Source: Nostoc sp. KVJ20 (GTDB taxonomy: Bacteria; Cyanobacteriota; Cyanobacteriia; Cyanobacteriales; Nostocaceae). Taken from it: 64,000 nt of DNA. Shown here one piece after another: positions 17,873 to 28,159 of this stretch. The stretch covers positions 26,212 to 90,211 of the forward strand of contig NZ_KV757605.1 of assembly GCF_001712795.1 (NCBI RefSeq), given 5' to 3'. Made by a program: the position numbers and the translations under genes. The number at the start of each line of letters is the position of its first letter. Position 1 is the first letter of the stretch. The notes below the pieces were generated by a model. That model was given only the letters and a program-made list of their open reading frames with translations, had not been told where the DNA came from and ran no database searches.

Positions 17873-19012
17873 TTATTCCTCATCCCGGTATAACTCTTGC
17901 AAGTCTTGTAACTGAGTCTTGCGGGAAATACGGCGATATTTTTTACTTTCTAACTTGGGTTCGTATTGACTCTGCCCTTTGCCTTTGCTTTTGCTTTTTA
18001 ACTTCATGGTAGATTCTGGATCGGCTTGTTGGTGTAGCTGTGTTTGATGAGCGATCGCAGCATCCAAAAATTCTAAATAATGTTCATATCGTTCCCAGTC
18101 TCCCCGGACTACGCACTCAGGCTCGTCTCGATGCAGACAATCACTAAACCGACAGCTAGTAACTGCTAATCGCTTTCTAGCTTCTGGGAAATAGTGGATT
18201 AATTCTTCTGGGATACAATCCATATCCGGCTGATTAAAACCGGGAGTGTCTGCCAGCAAACCACCGCTAGGCAACTCAAATAATTCTATATGGCGAGTGG
18301 TATGACGACCACGAGCCAGTTTACCAGAAACTTCTCCGACTCGCAACTTGGCAGAGTCAATTAGCGTATTGATCAGGCTGGATTTGCCAACGCCGGAAGG
18401 CCCAGCGATTACAGTTATTTTATTGCTCAAATATTTGGCTGCTTGGTCAGTATTAATACCATCTTTAACACTGATAAATATTGGTTCATAGCCCCAACCA
18501 AGTAGGCGATCGCTAACTTGTTGCTGTTCCTGCGGTGAAACTAAATCACTTTTATTCAAACATAAAAGTACATCTAAACCAGTAGACTCAGCCTTAATTA
18601 GAAACCGACTCAGTTGATAAGGTTCCAAAGGTGGATCGGCAACGGCAAATACCAATAGGATTTGGTTGACATTGGCGATCGCCGGACGATCTAATTCGCT
18701 TTGACGGGGTAAAACATCAGCGATCGCACCCCGTCCCCCAGCCCAATCTGGTTCTTCTACCACAACGCGATCGCCTACCATCACCTGTTGTCCGATTTTT
18801 TTCAGACGTGTTCGCCGGGTACAGAGAAGCAGGGGAGGCAAGGGGGCAGAGGGGCAGAGGGGCAGAGGGGCATTTAAATCCAGTTTCTCCTCTGCTCCCC
18901 TGCTCCTCTGCTCCCCATCCTCTTGATCCATCTGTACTCGGTAAAAATTAGCCTGTACAGCTACCACCGTACCCAATAACTGTCCAGTTGCGGCAAAATT
19001 TTCCCCTGTCAT
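17873..19012 (-). CDS. rsgA: Ribosome small subunit-dependent GTPase A
   Basis: About 379 residues. A circularly permuted GTPase: N-terminal OB fold, then G4 (LCLNKSDLV), G1 (GPSGVGKSSLINTL), G3 (LADTPGFNQP), and a C-terminal zinc site (CRFSDCLH...EPECVV). It helps late maturation of the 30S subunit. The start ATG at 19012 overlaps the TGA of the upstream TusA-like gene (ATGA). Residues about 30-60 are low-complexity (LNAPLPLCPSAPLPPLLL) and are encoded by purine/pyrimidine STRR arms inserted in frame into the OB-fold region. The C-terminus is lysine-rich. Confidence 0.93.
   Translation of the reverse strand: MTGENFAATGQLLGTVVAVQANFYRVQMDQEDGEQRSRGAEEKLDLNAPLPLCPSAPLPPLLLCTRRTRLKKIGQQVMVGDRVVVEEPDWAGGRGAIADVLPRQSELDRPAIANVNQILLVFAVADPPLEPYQLSRFLIKAESTGLDVLLCLNKSDLVSPQEQQQVSDRLLGWGYEPIFISVKDGINTDQAAKYLSNKITVIAGPSGVGKSSLINTLIDSAKLRVGEVSGKLARGRHTTRHIELFELPSGGLLADTPGFNQPDMDCIPEELIHYFPEARKRLAVTSCRFSDCLHRDEPECVVRGDWERYEHYLEFLDAAIAHQTQLHQQADPESTMKLKSKSKGKGQSQYEPKLESKKYRRISRKTQLQDLQELYRDEE
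18835..18925. repeat. STRR inverted arms inside the rsgA coding sequence
   Basis: Plus-strand 'gggcaga' units (about 18840-18870) are mirrored by 'tgctcct' units (about 18890-18920) around a TTTAAATCC spacer. The insertion keeps the rsgA frame open and adds about 30 residues to the protein. Confidence 0.7.
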
Positions 19013-19269
19013 TGGCCAGCAAGTGGACGGCGCACTAACAGAGAAAAATAACCAGCACAATCTGTAATTTGTTCTACCTGATAACCTGCCATTGTCAGAC
19101 TATCGGGAACCTGCTCAATCGGCTCACCAGGGTCTAGCCAGACTTCTAGCAAACCTCCCAATGGCATTTTTTCCAGACGTAATTTTGTCCGCACAAAATT
19201 AATTGGGCAAGGAGTGCCGCGTAAATCAAGTTGAGCATCGGGAGTTGAAACAGAAGAGGGCTTGATCAC
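19009..19269 (-). CDS. TusA/SirA-family sulfur-carrier-like protein
   Basis: An 86-residue protein with the TusA signature [22 protein letters not shown]; the cysteine of the CP motif (about residue 21) is the persulfide-carrying residue in TusA. TusA-type carriers relay sulfur for tRNA thiolation and other uses. It starts with GTG, and this GTGA overlaps the dnaJ stop by 4 nt; its own stop overlaps rsgA by 4 nt. The tight dnaJ-tusA-rsgA coupling suggests joint translation, though the functional logic is unclear. Confidence 0.88.
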   Translation of the reverse strand: MIKPSSVSTPDAQLDLRGTPCPINFVRTKLRLEKMPLGGLLEVWLDPGEPIEQVPDSLTMAGYQVEQITDCAGYFSLLVRRPLAGQ

Positions 19270-20396
19270 TTAAATAAATTTCCCAAAAATCCTTCTAGAC
19301 CGCCTTTACCAGTGCGATCTCCCTTAATTTTAGCCAGCTTCTCCAACAGTTCCCTCTCCTCTGGGGTGACTTTATTGGGAATATCAATTAAGACGTTCAG
19401 CATGTGATCCCCACGACTGACGGGATTACCCAAGCGGGGTACGCCGCGATTTTCCAACTTCATCACCGTATTCGGCTGAGTTCCCGCTGGAATAATTAGT
19501 TCCACTGGGCCATCTACCGTATCTACCTCTAACCGACAACCTAAAATTGCTTGCAGGTAGCTAACTTTGATTTCCGAGAGAATATTAATCCCATCTCGTT
19601 GGAATTCTTCGTCCTCATTGACGAACAAGTAAACATACAAATCCCCAGGAGGGCCACCGCGCTGACCGGAATCTCCTTCACTAGAAATCCGTAAGCGTGT
19701 GCCATTATCCACCCCAGCCGGAATGGTAATTTTGAGTTTCTTGGTGACTTGATTTGCGCCCTTACCATCACAGGCATCACACTTATCTTCAATCACCATC
19801 CCTGTCCCATTACAGGTGGGACAAGTAGAGACTTGGGTGAAACTGCCAAAGGGTGTTCTTGTGACACGGCGGACTTGACCAGAACCGCTACAAGTTGAAC
19901 AAGTCCGGGGGCGGGTTCCAGGTTTAGCACCAGAACCGCTACAGACTTCACAATTTTCTAAATGTGAAATGCGAATTTCTTTTTCGCCACCAAATACCGC
20001 TTCCCGAAAGTCTAACTTCAGGTCTAGCCGCAGGTCATCGCCCCTCGCAGGCCCACTGCGCCGTCTTTGTTGCGTGGGATTACCCATACCGCCAGCAAAG
20101 CCACTAAAAATGCTTTCAAATATATCGGCAAAACCACCCATATCGCCGACATCTTGAAAGCCTGAGCCAGCAGCACCCGACACACCCTCTGGCCCAAAGC
20201 GATCGTAACGAGCGCGGGTTTCGGGTTCTGAGAGTACCTCATAAGCGCGGTTAATTTCTTTAAAGCGATCCTCCGCCCCCGGTTCTTTGTTCACATCTGG
20301 GTGATACTTCCGGGCTAAACGGCGATAGGCTTGTTTGATTTCTTCTTTGTCGGTGTCACGAGAGACACCCAGGATTTCATAATAGTCGCGGGCCAT
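19266..20396 (-). CDS. dnaJ: Chaperone protein DnaJ (type I)
   Basis: A 376-residue full-length DnaJ: J domain with HPD (YHPDVNKE), G/F-rich linker (about 75-115), four zinc-binding CxxCxGxG repeats ([32 protein letters not shown]), and the C-terminal substrate-binding domain. It stimulates DnaK ATPase and delivers substrates. It lies downstream of grpE and dnaK on the same strand but is separated from dnaK by about 700 bp of structured spacer. With pilBTC next door it probably corresponds to the pilus-linked DnaJ paralogue of filamentous cyanobacteria (inference from recall). Confidence 0.95.
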   Translation of the reverse strand: MARDYYEILGVSRDTDKEEIKQAYRRLARKYHPDVNKEPGAEDRFKEINRAYEVLSEPETRARYDRFGPEGVSGAAGSGFQDVGDMGGFADIFESIFSGFAGGMGNPTQQRRRSGPARGDDLRLDLKLDFREAVFGGEKEIRISHLENCEVCSGSGAKPGTRPRTCSTCSGSGQVRRVTRTPFGSFTQVSTCPTCNGTGMVIEDKCDACDGKGANQVTKKLKITIPAGVDNGTRLRISSEGDSGQRGGPPGDLYVYLFVNEDEEFQRDGINILSEIKVSYLQAILGCRLEVDTVDGPVELIIPAGTQPNTVMKLENRGVPRLGNPVSRGDHMLNVLIDIPNKVTPEERELLEKLAKIKGDRTGKGGLEGFLGNLFK

Positions 20397-20609
20397 ATAG
20401 CAAAGGTAAAAGTTAGAAGGAAGAAAGCAGAAGTCAGTAGAACGTCACTCACGGTCGCTTGCTACTTTACGGGAAGGCTTTTGCTTTACAAAATATGTAA
20501 GAGCAACACAGTATCCTTTAAAGGGAAGCTTGCCGGAGTCCAGGCAGAAGATAAAATTAATTTTTGTTAATAACTGATTTTACCCTTTACCTTTTACAAA
20601 AATCACCGA

Positions 20610-20842
20610 CAAATCTTGAGCACAGGTGCTTTCCTCGTGGGAGACGACAAAAGCTATAGAAGTTAAGAACAGGGGAAGCCTCTGCTCAGACTTCTCACTG
20701 CCGAGTCGGCTGTCTCTTTTACAATTGTGCTACTTAGGAGAGGAAAACCCCGCCCATCAACCAGAGGGGCTAGCCGCACCATTAGGTGTGGAAAACCACC
20801 CTTACAATGGAAGTCCATTTGAACTGGCACATTGCCTAGTTC
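20610..20842. ncRNA. Hairpin-dense spacer between dnaK and dnaJ, possible structured RNA
   Basis: Successive stems can be read: AGAAGT/ACTTCT (20658-20663 with 20690-20695) enclosing CAGGGG/CCTCTG; GCCG-AGT-CGGC (20700-20710); CCCC/GGGG (20748-20751 with 20766-20769); CCGCACC-ATTA-GGTGTGG (20774-20791); AATGG/CCATT (20806-20819); and GAACTGGC/GCC-T-AGTTC (20821-20842). Such density is unlike the surrounding spacers. The strand is uncertain because stems read on both, and no terminator or known RNA family was recognised. It could be an independent RNA, a dnaJ leader or a decayed repeat. Confidence 0.35.
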
Positions 20843-20940
20843 AAAGTAATTTGCTTCTACAATCTAGCAAACCGCTGGGGTCTTGTGAAACTTCGCTAAA
20901 TATTTAGATATATTAAAATGTCTTAATGAAAATTTGCAAC

Positions 20941-21097
20941 TTAGTGACTGGGGATTGGTGACTGGGGATTGGGACTGAGGATTTACAAGTGTAGGGGTAG
21001 AGAAGGGTTCAGAGAAAAGGAATTTTCGCTCTGCGTCCCTAGTCCCCAGTCCCCAGTCCCTAGTCCCCAGTCCCCAGTCCTCAGTCCCCATTCCCAA
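20941..21097. repeat. STRR inverted arms downstream of dnaK
   Basis: 'gactggggatt' units at about 20944-20980 are mirrored by 'agtccccagtcccc' units at about 21034-21090. The arms can pair into a long stem just past the dnaK stop and may act as its 3' end. Confidence 0.6.
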
Positions 21098-21100
21098 CCC

Positions 21101-23059
21101 TTAATCTATCGCCTCATAATCAGCTTGTGCGGTACTTTCTTCGTCAAAATCAAAATTGAATTGTGGTATTAGTGTACCGTTCATTGGTGAGTCTGCTTCT
21201 GGGGTAAAGTGACCACCTGAAGACTCCTCAATCTCATCACTTTGGCTGTTAGCTCGATTGTAGACATCAGCACCAATTGCAAATAGAGTTTGTTGGAAGT
21301 CGTCTAAGCGCTGCTTAAATTCCACTGTGGAAATGCTGGAGTCAATCATTGCAGCTTGGAGTTGTGAAACTTTTTCACTAGCCAAGGTTTTCATCTGGTC
21401 GCCGATAAAGTTGCTATTGTCCTTGATAGTAGATTCATAGCTGAACAACAAATTATCTGCTTGGTTTTTAAGTTCAACCAATTCTTTACGTCTTCTATCT
21501 TCTTCGGAAAACAGTTCGGCTTCTTGGCGCATCCGTTCGACTTCGTTGGTACTCAAGCCACCTGTATTGGTAATCCTAATACTCTGTTCTCTACCAGTAC
21601 CTTTGTCTTGGGCAGAAACCTTCAGGATGCCGTTAACATCGATTTCAAAGGATACTTCAATTTGCGGTACACCACGGGGCGATGGGGGAATTCCTGCGAG
21701 CAAAAATTTGCCGAGACTCTTGTTATCTCGTGACATTGCCCGTTCACCTTGGAGGATGTGAATTTCTACCGAGGTTTGCCCGTCAACGGCTGTGGAAAAA
21801 ACTTGTGATCTACTCGTAGGAATTGTGGTGTTGCGCTCAATAATCTTGGTGAATACTTCACCCAAGGTTTCAATTCCCAAAGACAGAGGGGTGACATCCA
21901 ATAGTAAGAGATTATCGACTTCGCCACCCAATACACCTGCTTGGATAGCGGCTCCCAACGCTACAGCTTCGTCAGGGTTGATGGAGCGATCAGGGGCTTT
22001 GCCGTTGAAAAACTTAATCAGGGCGTTTTGGACTGCGGGAATACGCGTAGAACCACCTACCAAAATAATTCGATCTATGGCTGATGGTTTGAGATCCGCA
22101 TCTTTGAGCGCTTGGATCATCGGTTCAATGGTCGCTTCAATCAATTTCCCTGCGAGTTCTTCAAATTTCGAGCGGCTGAGTTCCATCTCCAGATGCTTTG
22201 GCCCGCCGTCATCAGCTGTGATAAATGGCAAGTTGATGGAAGTACTTACCATACTGGAGAGTTCAATTTTTGCCTTTTCCGCTGCTTCCCGCAGACGTTG
22301 CAACGCCATCTTGTCTTTGGAAAGGTCGATTTTCTCTTGTTCTTGAAAGCGTTCCATCATCCAAAGAACGATCGCATTATCAAAGTCGTCTCCACCCAAG
22401 TGGTTGTTACCACAAGTCGCCTTCACTTCAAAAACGCCATCCCCAAGTTGCAGGATCGATACGTCAAAGGTACCGCCTCCTAAGTCAAATACTAAAATTA
22501 GCTGCTCTTGGTCTTGCTTTTCTAATCCGAAAGCTAAAGCCGCAGCTGTTGGTTCATTAATGATTCGTAGGACTTCTAATCCTGCGATCGTGCCAGCATC
22601 TTTAGTGGCTTGTCTTTGAGCATCCGTAAAATATGCTGGTACGGTGATCACTGCTTGAGTGACTTCCTCACCCAAGAAATTTTCTGCATCCTGCTTCAGC
22701 TTTTGCAGGATCATGGCAGATAGTTCTTGTGGCGTGTAGTTTTTTGAGCGAATTTGGACATCAACGGTATCATCTCGACCTTTGACACAGTTGTAGGGGA
22801 CGCGATCGCGTTCTACTTCAGTGTCTTCCCAACGTCGCCCGATAAATCGTTTAATACTGTAAATTGTGTTTTCAGCATTGGTTACGGCTTGGCGCTTTGC
22901 CAATTGACCAACCAAGCGATCGCCACTCTTCCCAAATCCCACAATACTTGGAGTAGTTCGTCCACCTTCAGAATTGGAGATCACAAGTGGTTGACCGCCC
23001 TCCAAAACTGCGACGCAACTGTTAGTAGTGCCTAAGTCGATCCCAATAACTTTTCCCAT
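21101..23059 (-). CDS. dnaK: Molecular chaperone DnaK (Hsp70)
   Basis: About 652 residues. Hallmarks: [20 protein letters not shown] at the start, the ATPase-domain signatures [12 protein letters not shown] and [13 protein letters not shown], the linker [15 protein letters not shown], and a substrate-binding domain with a helical lid. The C-terminal tail is not the usual EEVD-like or glycine-rich end; it reads [12 protein letters not shown] and ends in EAID. The start is set at MGKVIG (23059); the open frame runs 19 codons further but this is unlikely to be translated. With grpE upstream and dnaJ downstream it forms a complete Hsp70 set. The position beside pilBTC suggests the DnaK1-type paralogue that I recall being tied to type IV pilus motors in filamentous cyanobacteria. 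Confidence 0.95.
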   Translation of the reverse strand: MGKVIGIDLGTTNSCVAVLEGGQPLVISNSEGGRTTPSIVGFGKSGDRLVGQLAKRQAVTNAENTIYSIKRFIGRRWEDTEVERDRVPYNCVKGRDDTVDVQIRSKNYTPQELSAMILQKLKQDAENFLGEEVTQAVITVPAYFTDAQRQATKDAGTIAGLEVLRIINEPTAAALAFGLEKQDQEQLILVFDLGGGTFDVSILQLGDGVFEVKATCGNNHLGGDDFDNAIVLWMMERFQEQEKIDLSKDKMALQRLREAAEKAKIELSSMVSTSINLPFITADDGGPKHLEMELSRSKFEELAGKLIEATIEPMIQALKDADLKPSAIDRIILVGGSTRIPAVQNALIKFFNGKAPDRSINPDEAVALGAAIQAGVLGGEVDNLLLLDVTPLSLGIETLGEVFTKIIERNTTIPTSRSQVFSTAVDGQTSVEIHILQGERAMSRDNKSLGKFLLAGIPPSPRGVPQIEVSFEIDVNGILKVSAQDKGTGREQSIRITNTGGLSTNEVERMRQEAELFSEEDRRRKELVELKNQADNLLFSYESTIKDNSNFIGDQMKTLASEKVSQLQAAMIDSSISTVEFKQRLDDFQQTLFAIGADVYNRANSQSDEIEESSGGHFTPEADSPMNGTLIPQFNFDFDEESTAQADYEAID

Positions 23060-23387
23060 ATTTGACAGTATTTTTACTGAGTCTTTCTGCTGTAATGTGT
23101 CGCGGACTAATACCATTTTGGATTTTAGATTTTAGATTTTGGATTGTGAAACATTCATTGGATAAGTGTTTCAGTTTTCCATCTGTCGCAATCATTTTTC
23201 AAATTGGTATAACTTTTTTGCTCTGAACCAAGGCTAGCGGATAACGTCTGTGCAACCCCTGTTGCTGGTAGCAAGAGAGAAGGTGAAACACAGAGAGTTA
23301 TCCAAAGCCTTGTCCTTGTATAGGTACGCGATGCTCGTCCTTGCTAGAACCCAGGCACTTGAGGTCAGCGAGGCGAGCGATTACAGC

Positions 23388-24137
23388 TTAACTGTTGGCT
23401 GAACTCGACTGATCTTCTGATGCCGCAGGGCTATCTTCCTTGGGAGCAGCTACTTTTACCATTGCATGGCGTAGCACGCGATCGCCTAAGAAGTATCCGC
23501 GCACTAACTCTTCTAACACTGTTCCTTCAGGATGTTCATCCGTAGGTTCCCGCATTACTGCTTCATGCAAGTTAGGATCAAATTCTTGACCTTCAGGACG
23601 CATTGGTGATACACCCAAGCGCTTCAGGCTATCTACTAATTGTTTGTAAACGCCTTGGTAACTTTTGTGCATGGTCATTTCGCCATCAGATTGAGGTTTC
23701 AGGTGCGATCGCGCCCGCTCAAAATTATCGACCACTGGCAGTAATTCCAAAATCGTGTTCCGCTTCACCTGCAACTCTAGGTCTTCTTTTTCTTTACTAG
23801 TGCGTTTCCGGTAATTCTCAAAATCAGCGGCAATCCGCATATATTGAGTACTACGCTCCTCTAGTTGCGTTTTAACGGACTCGATTTGTTGAGTTAGTTC
23901 TGCCAAAGCTGCTGTTTCCACTTCAGTTTTCTCAGTTGCAGCGACGCTATTTTCAGAATTGAGAGTAGCAGCATCCCCTGACATATTTGTTTGGGCTGCC
24001 ACTTGCTCTGTCACCTCGCTTCCAGATTCATTGAAATTAATTTGGGCTGGGGGGTCACTCTTCATTGCTTGCTTTACCTCTGTTGGTTCACCCAATTGCT
24101 GGCTTGTATTGTTTATCTGTTTATTTTCATCCATCAT
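23388..24137 (-). CDS. grpE: GrpE nucleotide exchange factor
   Basis: A 249-residue GrpE: disordered acidic N-terminus (about 1-75), long coiled coil ([19 protein letters not shown]), the family core [16 protein letters not shown] and the C-terminal beta domain ([18 protein letters not shown] and [10 protein letters not shown]). It releases ADP from DnaK. It is first in the minus-strand grpE-dnaK-dnaJ block. No CIRCE-type inverted repeat (TTAGCACTC family) was seen upstream, so HrcA control is not evident. Confidence 0.95.
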   Translation of the reverse strand: MMDENKQINNTSQQLGEPTEVKQAMKSDPPAQINFNESGSEVTEQVAAQTNMSGDAATLNSENSVAATEKTEVETAALAELTQQIESVKTQLEERSTQYMRIAADFENYRKRTSKEKEDLELQVKRNTILELLPVVDNFERARSHLKPQSDGEMTMHKSYQGVYKQLVDSLKRLGVSPMRPEGQEFDPNLHEAVMREPTDEHPEGTVLEELVRGYFLGDRVLRHAMVKVAAPKEDSPAASEDQSSSANS

Positions 24138-24711
24138 TATCTACTCATTCCAGATCCTATTTATGGCAGTGTATCTCCACAGCTTGCAACCGTCGTCATC
24201 CACGACGTGCCGCTGAGGCTGATTTTATTGCCGACAAGTTCCTGAAACTGATATAACCGTCATCTTATTGTGACAAATGGTGAACACGTTAGCCCAGACG
24301 CTACTAAGGCGGGAACCCGAACGAGTAGGACTGGGGACTGGGGAGATTGGTCAATAGATCCGCGCTATAGGGGTTTAGCAATAATGAGTAGAAAATTGTG
24401 GGTTTTGAGACCCGATAAATCGCCGTCTCTACAAGTATTTTGGTCTTATAGGACTCATATTTGATTTGGTGAAAAAACTCAGTACAACTAAGAAGCCTTC
24501 TTGACTGTAGCAAGATTGCCTATTGCCTATTGCCTATTGCCTGCCTACGCAAATTAGTTCAGAAATCAAAGCGGATTCCTATAGCTGAACTGTATTGAGC
24601 TATCGCTAACAGAACTGTTTCAGAGACTTATGACTTTTTTGGCAAATGAGAATTCTGTCTCACAGCCTGGGAATACTTTAAGCAGAGGTTTCCCTACTCA
24701 TTCGCTCATTT
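24138..24711. promoter_or_regulatory. Divergent spacer between grpE and pilB
   Basis: This 574-bp region separates the chaperone block from the pilus-motor block and must hold both promoters. It contains an AAATCGCCGTCTCT repeat (24406-24435) and the left member of a long inverted repeat pair (24441-24583). No heat-shock element was recognised. Confidence 0.5.
24441..24583 (+). repeat. Left arm of a long inverted repeat flanking pilBTC
   Basis: This 143-bp segment matches the reverse complement of 30110-30232, with long identical blocks such as AGTACAACTAAGAAGCCTTC and CTACGCAAATTAGTTCAGAA. The main differences are in the number of 'tattgcc' units. The copies face each other around pilB, pilT, pilC and the 29.5-kb gene. 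Confidence 0.85.
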
Positions 24712-26715
24712 ATGAACTCGTCACCACAACGGCGCAGTACCGCTCTAACTACCAGAACAGAGTTTTCGCCTTTTGGCAACAAGCTAGTGCAATCTGGCTA
24801 TGTCAATACCGAACAGATGAGGCAGGCATTAATTGAAAGCCGCAAATCTGGCAGACCCTTAACGGAAGTCTTAGAGTCAATCACTGGGCAACAACTATCG
24901 CCTGAGTTGCTCAGGCAATACAAAAAACAACAGCTATTTGAACTGAAAATACTATACGGAGTTGAATTCCTTGATCCGGAAGTCAACTCCGTTGGCAACA
25001 CGATGATGGGGAACCTGATTGAAACCCTCATCCCAGTGGATATCTGTCGTCGTCATCGTTTAGTACCACTATCAAAACACGAAGACCAAACCCCACCCTC
25101 AGTTTTAGTGGCGATGGTCGCTCCAGATAATCTAGAGGCTTCCGATGACCTGAACCGCATTTTGCGCCCGCAAGGCTTGGCGTTGCAGCGCATGGTGATT
25201 ACCCAGGAAGACTATCAACAGCTAATCAACCAATATCTGGATGAAATGGCTGTTAAGCAGAAGCACCTGGAACAAGAAAAGTTTACAGATATTAATCAGG
25301 ATTTAGAAAACCTCGGAAATCTCGATCTTGCCGATGCTCCTGAAGAAATGGAGGCTGATCTAGGGGCAGCGATGAAGGGTGCAGAGGATGCCCCAGTCAT
25401 CAACCTAGTTAACAGAATCCTGGCTAAAGCTTTGCATGAGGGCGTTTCTGATATTCATATAGAACCGCAAGAAGAAAACTTACGCATTCGCTTTCGGAAG
25501 GATGGCGTATTGCGTGAAGCTTTTGATCCCCTACCGAAAAAAATCATCCCAGCAGTGACAGCCCGATTTAAGATCATCTCCAATCTAGACATTGCTGAAC
25601 GCCGTCTACCCCAGGATGGACGCATCCGGCGGATGTTTGAGGGACGCAAAGTGGATTTCCGGGTGAATACCTTACCCAGTCGCTACGGGGAAAAGGTGGT
25701 GCTGCGGATTTTGGATAACTCCTCCACCCAACTGGGATTAAATAAGTTAATTACCGATCCAGAGACTTTAGATATTGTCAAGGATATGGTCAGCCGTCCC
25801 TTTGGGCTAATTTTGGTGACTGGGCCAACAGGTTCTGGGAAAACAACCTCGCTATATTCTGCACTTTCAGAAAAGAATGATCCCGGTATTAATATCAGTA
25901 CTGTGGAAGACCCAATTGAGTACAGCCTTCCAGGGATTACTCAAGTACAGGTGATTCGGGAAAAAGGGCTAGATTTTGCTACCGCATTGCGGGCTTTCTT
26001 GCGGCAAGATCCAGATGTGCTACTGGTGGGTGAAACGCGGGATAAAGAAACGGCAAAAACAGCCATTGAGGCTGCCTTGACCGGTCACTTAGTATTAACT
26101 ACCTTACATACCAATGATGCCCCAGGTGCGATCGCTCGTTTGGGAGAAATGGGGATTGAGCCTTTCATGGTTTCTAGTTCCCTAATTGGCGTTCTAGCTC
26201 AACGTCTGGTACGGCGTGTATGTTCTGAATGTCGCATTCCCTACACTCCCACAACCGAGGAACTAGCTCGTTATGGTCTATCAGCTTCCTCTGATGTGGG
26301 AGTCACCTTCTACAAAGCTAACACCTTGACATTAGATGCGATCGCAGATGCCAAAGGCAAAAATCAACTTTGCCCAAAATGTAATGGTATCGGCTACAAA
26401 GGGCGTTGTGGTGTGTATGAAGTCATGCGAGTCACCGAAAACCTGCAAACCCTGATCAACGAAGATGCACCCACGGAACGCATCAAGGAAGTGGCAATAG
26501 AAGAGGGCATGAAAACCTTGCTGGCTTACAGTTTGGATTTAGTGCGTGAAGGTTCCACCACTCTAGAAGAAGTAGAACGAGTGACGTTTACCGATACTGG
26601 TTTGGAAGCAGAGTTAAAAGCCAAACGCAAGACTGGTCTTACCTGTCGGACTTGCGAGGCCACATTGAAACAAGAATGGCTGGATTGTCCTTACTGTATG
26701 ACAGCTCGGTTTTAA
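24712..26715 (+). CDS. pilB: Type IV pilus extension ATPase PilB
   Basis: A 667-residue GspE/PilB-type motor. N-terminal MshEN-like domain, then Walker A in GPTGSGKTTSLYSAL (about 370-378), the Asp box (ISTVEDPIEY), Walker B in DPDVLLVGETRD, and the His box (TGHLVLTTLHTNDAPGA). The tetracysteine zinc site is CSEC...CPKC...GRCG. A further C-terminal cysteine pair motif (CRTCEATLKQ...DCPYC) makes a second zinc ribbon at the very end. It powers pilin assembly for gliding and twitching. First gene of pilB-pilT-pilC. Confidence 0.95.
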   Translation: MNSSPQRRSTALTTRTEFSPFGNKLVQSGYVNTEQMRQALIESRKSGRPLTEVLESITGQQLSPELLRQYKKQQLFELKILYGVEFLDPEVNSVGNTMMGNLIETLIPVDICRRHRLVPLSKHEDQTPPSVLVAMVAPDNLEASDDLNRILRPQGLALQRMVITQEDYQQLINQYLDEMAVKQKHLEQEKFTDINQDLENLGNLDLADAPEEMEADLGAAMKGAEDAPVINLVNRILAKALHEGVSDIHIEPQEENLRIRFRKDGVLREAFDPLPKKIIPAVTARFKIISNLDIAERRLPQDGRIRRMFEGRKVDFRVNTLPSRYGEKVVLRILDNSSTQLGLNKLITDPETLDIVKDMVSRPFGLILVTGPTGSGKTTSLYSALSEKNDPGINISTVEDPIEYSLPGITQVQVIREKGLDFATALRAFLRQDPDVLLVGETRDKETAKTAIEAALTGHLVLTTLHTNDAPGAIARLGEMGIEPFMVSSSLIGVLAQRLVRRVCSECRIPYTPTTEELARYGLSASSDVGVTFYKANTLTLDAIADAKGKNQLCPKCNGIGYKGRCGVYEVMRVTENLQTLINEDAPTERIKEVAIEEGMKTLLAYSLDLVREGSTTLEEVERVTFTDTGLEAELKAKRKTGLTCRTCEATLKQEWLDCPYCMTARF

Positions 26716-26822
26716 GACTAGTCATTAGTCATTAGTCATTGGTCGATGCCTCGTAAATTTAAACAAATGACAAAGGACAAGTGATAAAGGACAAATAACA
26801 AATATTAAGAGGAAACATAACT

Positions 26823-27953
26823 ATGGAAATGATGATTGAAGATTTGATGGAGCAACTGATTGAATTGGGTGGCTCGGATATGCATTTATCCGCAGGTTTG
26901 CCTCCCTATTTCCGCATCAGTGGTAAACTCACCCCCATAGGTGAGGATGTATTGACAGCCGATCAATGTCAAAGGCTGATTTTTAGTATGCTCAACAACA
27001 CCCAGCGTAAAACTCTAGAGCAAAACTGGGAGTTGGATTGTTCTTATGGTGTTAAGGGTTTAGCTCGCTTTCGGGTCAATGTCTATAAAGAACGTGGTTC
27101 TTATGCTGCTTGCTTACGGGCATTAAGTTCTAAGATTCCTAACTTTGAAAAATTAGGTTTGCCAGATATTGTGCGGGAAATGACAGATAAGCCCAGAGGG
27201 CTAATTCTGGTAACAGGCCCTACAGGTTCCGGTAAGACAACTACCCTAGCGGCAATGATTGACTTGATTAACCGCACCAAGGCAGAGCATATTTTGACGG
27301 TGGAAGACCCAATTGAATTTGTCTACGAACCAATAAAAAGCTTGGTTCACCAGCGGCAACTGGGTGAAGATACCAAGAGCTTTGCTAATGCCTTGAAAGC
27401 AGCTTTGCGGGAAGATCCAGACATTGTTCTGGTGGGAGAAATGCGCGATTTGGAAACGATTTCTTTGGCAATTTCCGCTGCGGAAACAGGACACTTGGTA
27501 TTTGGGACGCTACACACCAGTTCTGCCGCACAGACAGTTGACCGGATTATTGACGTTTTCCCCCATGAAAGACAAACCCAAGTGCGGGTGCAGTTGTCTA
27601 ACTCCTTAGTGGCGGTATTTAGCCAAACCTTGGTGTCTAAGAAAAACCCTAAACCCAATGAATATGGTCGGGTGATGGCTCAAGAAATTCTGATTGTTAC
27701 TCCTGCTATTTCTAACTTGATTCGAGAAGGCAAAACATCTCAAATTTACTCAGCTATTCAAACTGGCGGCAAATTGGGAATGCAAACTCTGGAGAAGGTT
27801 TTAGCCGATTTTTACAAAGCAGGAACGATTTCTTTTGAAGCGGCGATGTCTAAAACTTCTAAGCCAGATGAAATCCAACGTCTCATTGGTAATTCTACAC
27901 CGCAAGCAGCTGCCGCAGGTGCGAAACCCGGTGCGACTGCCAAAGCGCATTAA
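26823..27953 (+). CDS. pilT: Type IV pilus retraction ATPase PilT
   Basis: A 376-residue PilT: SDMHLSAGLPPYFRISGKL at the N-terminus, Walker A GPTGSGKTTTLAAM (about 126-134), Asp box VEDPIEFVYE, Walker B DPDIVLVGEMRD, His box TGHLVFGTLHTSSA and the retraction motif region AQEILIVTPAISNLIREGK. A good RBS (AGAGGAA) precedes the ATG. It drives pilus retraction. It lies 107 bp after pilB across short repeats. The C-terminal tail is alanine-rich (TPQAAAAGAKPGATAKAH). Confidence 0.95.
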   Translation: MEMMIEDLMEQLIELGGSDMHLSAGLPPYFRISGKLTPIGEDVLTADQCQRLIFSMLNNTQRKTLEQNWELDCSYGVKGLARFRVNVYKERGSYAACLRALSSKIPNFEKLGLPDIVREMTDKPRGLILVTGPTGSGKTTTLAAMIDLINRTKAEHILTVEDPIEFVYEPIKSLVHQRQLGEDTKSFANALKAALREDPDIVLVGEMRDLETISLAISAAETGHLVFGTLHTSSAAQTVDRIIDVFPHERQTQVRVQLSNSLVAVFSQTLVSKKNPKPNEYGRVMAQEILIVTPAISNLIREGKTSQIYSAIQTGGKLGMQTLEKVLADFYKAGTISFEAAMSKTSKPDEIQRLIGNSTPQAAAAGAKPGATAKAH

Positions 27954-28159
27954 AGGAACTGGGGAAATGAGGAGGATGAGGGAGTAGAGAGGAAGTTGCA
28001 GTAAGTCTTTCCCTTATGCCCCTCAAAAGTTCCCAGTTATGAGTGCTGAGTTGGGAATCTCACTTCTTTACTCAGAACGGGATAAACACCCCGCAACCGC
28101 TAACGGAATTGTTTTGCCACATGCCCAATAAATAACGACTATTTTGAAAAAATTAATTT

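Noticed and set aside
20626..20907. A 93-codon plus-strand ORF between dnaK and dnaJ
   Set aside because: It starts at a weak codon, has no ribosome site and covers the hairpin-dense spacer. The structure explains it better, although a small protein cannot be fully excluded.
24138..24711. A heat-shock CIRCE element upstream of grpE
   Set aside because: No TTAGCACTC-N9-GAGTGCTAA type inverted repeat could be found.
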